Under the pieces are notes generated by a model. That model searched no databases and was not told the DNA's origin. It saw only the letters and a program-made list of their open reading frames with translations. A stretch of 64,000 bases of DNA. It comes from Nymphaea colorata (taxonomy: Eukaryota; Streptophyta; Magnoliopsida; Nymphaeales; Nymphaeaceae). Positions 61,700-64,000 of this stretch are shown one piece after another. The translations under genes and the position numbers were made by a program. Every line of letters starts with the position of its first letter. Position 1 is the first letter of the stretch. Where the stretch lies: assembly GCF_008831285.2 (NCBI RefSeq), contig NC_045149.1, positions 1,862,001 to 1,926,000 of the forward strand, read 5' to 3'.

Positions 61700-62350
61700 T
61701 GCAGAATCATCATGTAATACAAAAAATAGCGTTATTTGAAAACTTAGACACTAAAGTAAAATTACAATCATTCTTTGGATTAGTAAATCAAGTTAGAGAA
61801 TACATACCAAAATTGTCAGAATATTGTAAACCTTTACAGGAAAAGCTTAAGAAAGATAAAGAATATTATTGGGATGACAAAGATAGGCAACACATTCAAA
61901 AAATACAAAAAATTTGAAAAAATTTACTGAAATTAGAATGCCAAATAAAATTAAAAAAAATTCATGTGGATTGTAGAATCAAATGCATCATAACACAATT
62001 ATGGATTAGTCTTAAAATATAGATACAAAAATGATAAAAGAGAATACCTATGTAGATACCACTCAGGAAGTTTTAAAGATAACATGACTAAATGGAAAAT
62101 AAATAGAAAAGAATTATTAGCCTTATATTATGCCTTGTTATATTTTGAAATATATATTGTCTTTACGCATTTAGTTATAACAGATAAGACACAAGTAAAA
62201 CATTGGTTAATGCTAAATTAGAAAACTCGATCATAAAAAAGGAAATTAGAAGACAGCGAAACGATATCAGATTATTTGAATTTTCTGTAGAATTATTAAA
62301 ATCCTCAAACAATAGCTTTGTAGACAGACTCTCGAGAGAACCAAGGCTAT
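61700..62350 (+). pseudogene. Endogenous pararetrovirus: connection and RNase H region
   Basis: An open segment at 61699-61917 encodes the reverse transcriptase thumb and connection (LQSFFGLVNQVREYIPKLSE). RNase H follows at about 61960-62225, with WIVESNAS where most members have an Asp-containing 'DAS' motif, then KWKINRKELLALYYAL and VITDKTQVKHW. Stops occur near 61915 and 62009 and at 62218. The change from Asp to Asn in the first motif would remove a catalytic residue if it is aligned correctly. Confidence 0.75.
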
Positions 62351-62662
62351 AGAAAAAGGAGTAAGTACACATAACCCTAACTGCTTACTAATTTATTGTA
62401 TTGCAGATACTGAAGATAGAAGTCTTGAACTTGAAGGAGGATGTAACCAAACTACAGACTTAGATCCAGAACCAAGAAACAATCATAAAAACCCTCCAAA
62501 ACCAAAAAGAGAAAACCTAGCTGCAGAAACAACCAGAAAGAAAGAGAGACATAAAAGAAAGAACTAGCAGAAAATTTAACAAAACTCATTTTATTCAAAA
62601 ACCAAAACCTGAACAATCGTTTCCAAAGAGAACCAAAACAACTCAAACCCATACAATTTATA

Positions 62663-62685
62663 CCACCACCCCCCCCCCTCCCCCC
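62663..62685. repeat. C homopolymer tract
   Basis: A run of about ten C, one T and six C, within 'ccacc' context, in otherwise A-rich viral sequence. It marks a low-complexity proline-rich codon stretch or a slippage site. Confidence 0.95.
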
Positions 62686-62839
62686 ACAAGTGCAAACCTA
62701 CGTAGAGACCATACAAAAGGAAAGAAAAAGAGAGATAAAATATGATGAACACATAAGAAACCTAAAACAATAACTGATTTCTTAAATAAAAGCCCACGAG
62801 AGAAAGCAAATGAAGGAGAAGGATATACATTGCCTACCC

Positions 62840-63600
62840 AAAAACCAACCCAAACCTAATTAAGACTGCTTATAGCTATGGCTTGTTACATATAATATAC
62901 ACACAACAGGAAAAGAACTGGAAGAAATACCAAAAATATGCAGAGCAACCAAAAGATATATAGAAATTACAAAGGTCAGCCTGATATATGTTAGATTCTA
63001 CTCAACAGAAGCCGAAATACTAACGAAAAAAATCTTAACACCCATACATTGTGTAAAAATAGGATTGACCAAGGCTATGGTGGATCCAGATACTCAAATA
63101 CAACTTGAATTATTGGTACCCAAAATACAAGAATTTTTCTCAAAAAAGAAAGTTAAAAGCTTATAACTAATTTTTGATGAACTATTGGACCAATTGTCAA
63201 ATAAAAATATATGGTTATACGAATCAAAGAGTTATCAAATTATTTATTCCCAATCACAAAAGACCAAAGAGGGATTAATGGAAGAAATAAGCAACTGGTT
63301 GGAAATGCTTGCCCAACCAGAAAGGCCATAAAAAACCATAGCTATCAAAGAAGAGATATTAAGCAAAAATAGCCTGAAAGAATTCTGCAAATTAATGCAG
63401 AAAATCCCAGACCATGATTGTTCAGAATACTCAAAGGTTCCTGACTTATGTGACGTAAAGCTATTATGACAGATTCAGAAGAAGAACTGACATATTTTGC
63501 AGAAAAACTCGAACAAATATTATTACGAGTAGATAAGAGAAGAATGTCCAGCAGGAAGTATTATGCAAAGCAAAAGAAAAAATATGAAGCTCTGTAAAAG
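62840..63600 (+). pseudogene. Endogenous pararetrovirus: possible transactivator region
   Basis: Downstream of RNase H, where cavemoviruses and solendoviruses encode their translational transactivator. Open segments separated by stops keep protein-like composition, for example YVRFYSTEAEILTKKIL (about 62987) and EEISNWLEMLAQPERP (about 63281). I see no diagnostic residue set, so the assignment is positional. It could instead be a lineage-specific protein. Confidence 0.45.
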
Positions 63601-63639
63601 GGAACAATAACTGATACTTTTGAGAAATTATTATTAGAA

Positions 63640-64000
63640 GAACAAAAATAAAAAAAGAAAAGAGTGTAGTAGACACTTCGTCTAGAAGAAAAGAATAAAA
63701 GTACCAACCTCTAGAGCAGCAAAACCTCTGACAAAAGTAAAACAACATGTTCTCTAACAAAGCAGGTTCGGCACTTAGCCACACATAACATCAGCAAAAG
63801 TAGGATGTGATGAGAAGCAAAAAGGGCTGAGGCCTGCCTGCCTGCCACATAGTACTTAGTTAAAGATTCGAAGAAATGACTCAGATGCGACATAAAGACT
63901 AAAGCACTCAAGCACTATGACACCGAAGCGACATAAGCACTCAGCTGCAGGAAGATTCAAAGCCTGCATTGCTAAGTTTCCGCTACTATAAGAAGGAGAA
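63640..64000 (+). promoter_or_regulatory. Possible pararetroviral intergenic region
   Basis: Coding character ends and the base composition becomes more balanced. Repeated 'agcactcaagcactatgaca' and 'gacataagcactcagctgca' phrases lie at 63900-63950, and a TATA-like 'ctactataagaagg' lies 15 bases before the window end. In this family the promoter for pregenomic RNA lies here. The integrated copy evidently continues beyond the window. Confidence 0.4.

Noticed and set aside
63448-63462. 'tgtgacgtaaag' as an as-1-like promoter motif
   Set aside because: It lies within the once-coding region and is a single short match.
1-64000. tRNA, rRNA and CRISPR features
   Set aside because: No cloverleaf with conserved arms, no rRNA core sequence and no regularly spaced repeat-spacer array was seen; the tandem repeats have no unique spacers.

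Overview
This looks like nuclear DNA of a flowering plant. It is AT-rich, gene-poor and full of microsatellites, small inverted-repeat elements and old LTR retrotransposons. It holds one intact plant gene and a decayed integrated copy of a plant pararetrovirus (Caulimoviridae). I see no bacterial operons, no CRISPR array and no tRNA or rRNA gene. The sequence alone does not fix the species.

Left part (1-25,000): one convincing gene, an uninterrupted 594-codon reading frame on the minus strand (1596-3380). It encodes a DUF3475/DUF668 protein of the PSK SIMULATOR-like family. The rest is non-coding DNA with dispersed repeats. These include GC-rich arm elements around AT-rich cores (8545-8885, 10135-11200, 17065-17395), a 'tcgagctcgag' element (17735-18575), two copies of a 'ggatatccgaatcc' element (21214-21635, 23000-23436), and several young or old tandem duplications.

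Middle part (25,000-40,000): exon-like pieces of an unrecognised gene (26,204-26,880) lie just upstream of a broken hAT transposase (27,890-29,924). That transposase still shows a BED-type finger, the RNase H-like core and the C-terminal dimerisation region with its last intron. A possible CACTA element end and a recent 116-bp tandem duplication follow. The stretch 33,126-39,972 carries nothing I can name.

Right-middle part (39,973-54,235): a cluster of large LTR retrotransposon sequences resembling the Tat/Ogre branch of Ty3/gypsy. One long LTR (39,973-43,729) is followed directly by a 'tggcgac' primer-binding site. A second element has two related long LTRs (about 44,967-47,613 and 50,396-53,291), a primer-binding site abutting the left LTR, about 2.8 kb of interior without recognisable gag-pol, a minisatellite and a purine tract abutting the right LTR. 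It is therefore best read as non-autonomous. An inverted LTR-like fragment may end at about 54,232.

Right end (56,000-64,000): two adjacent short elements with 14-bp terminal inverted repeats lie before a pair of about 120-bp direct repeats. From about 57,500 to the window end there is an endogenous pararetrovirus riddled with stops and frameshifts. Its module order is coat protein with CCHC knuckle, movement protein, protease, reverse transcriptase (YIDD) and RNase H, followed by a region where a transactivator would lie and a possible intergenic leader. Coat before movement protein is the order of Cavemovirus and Solendovirus. Oddities are two separate aspartic-protease signatures, a damaged DT(R)A catalytic triad and an 85-bp frameshifting duplication in the reverse transcriptase. 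Parts of this interpretation are inference from motifs; no database search was possible.
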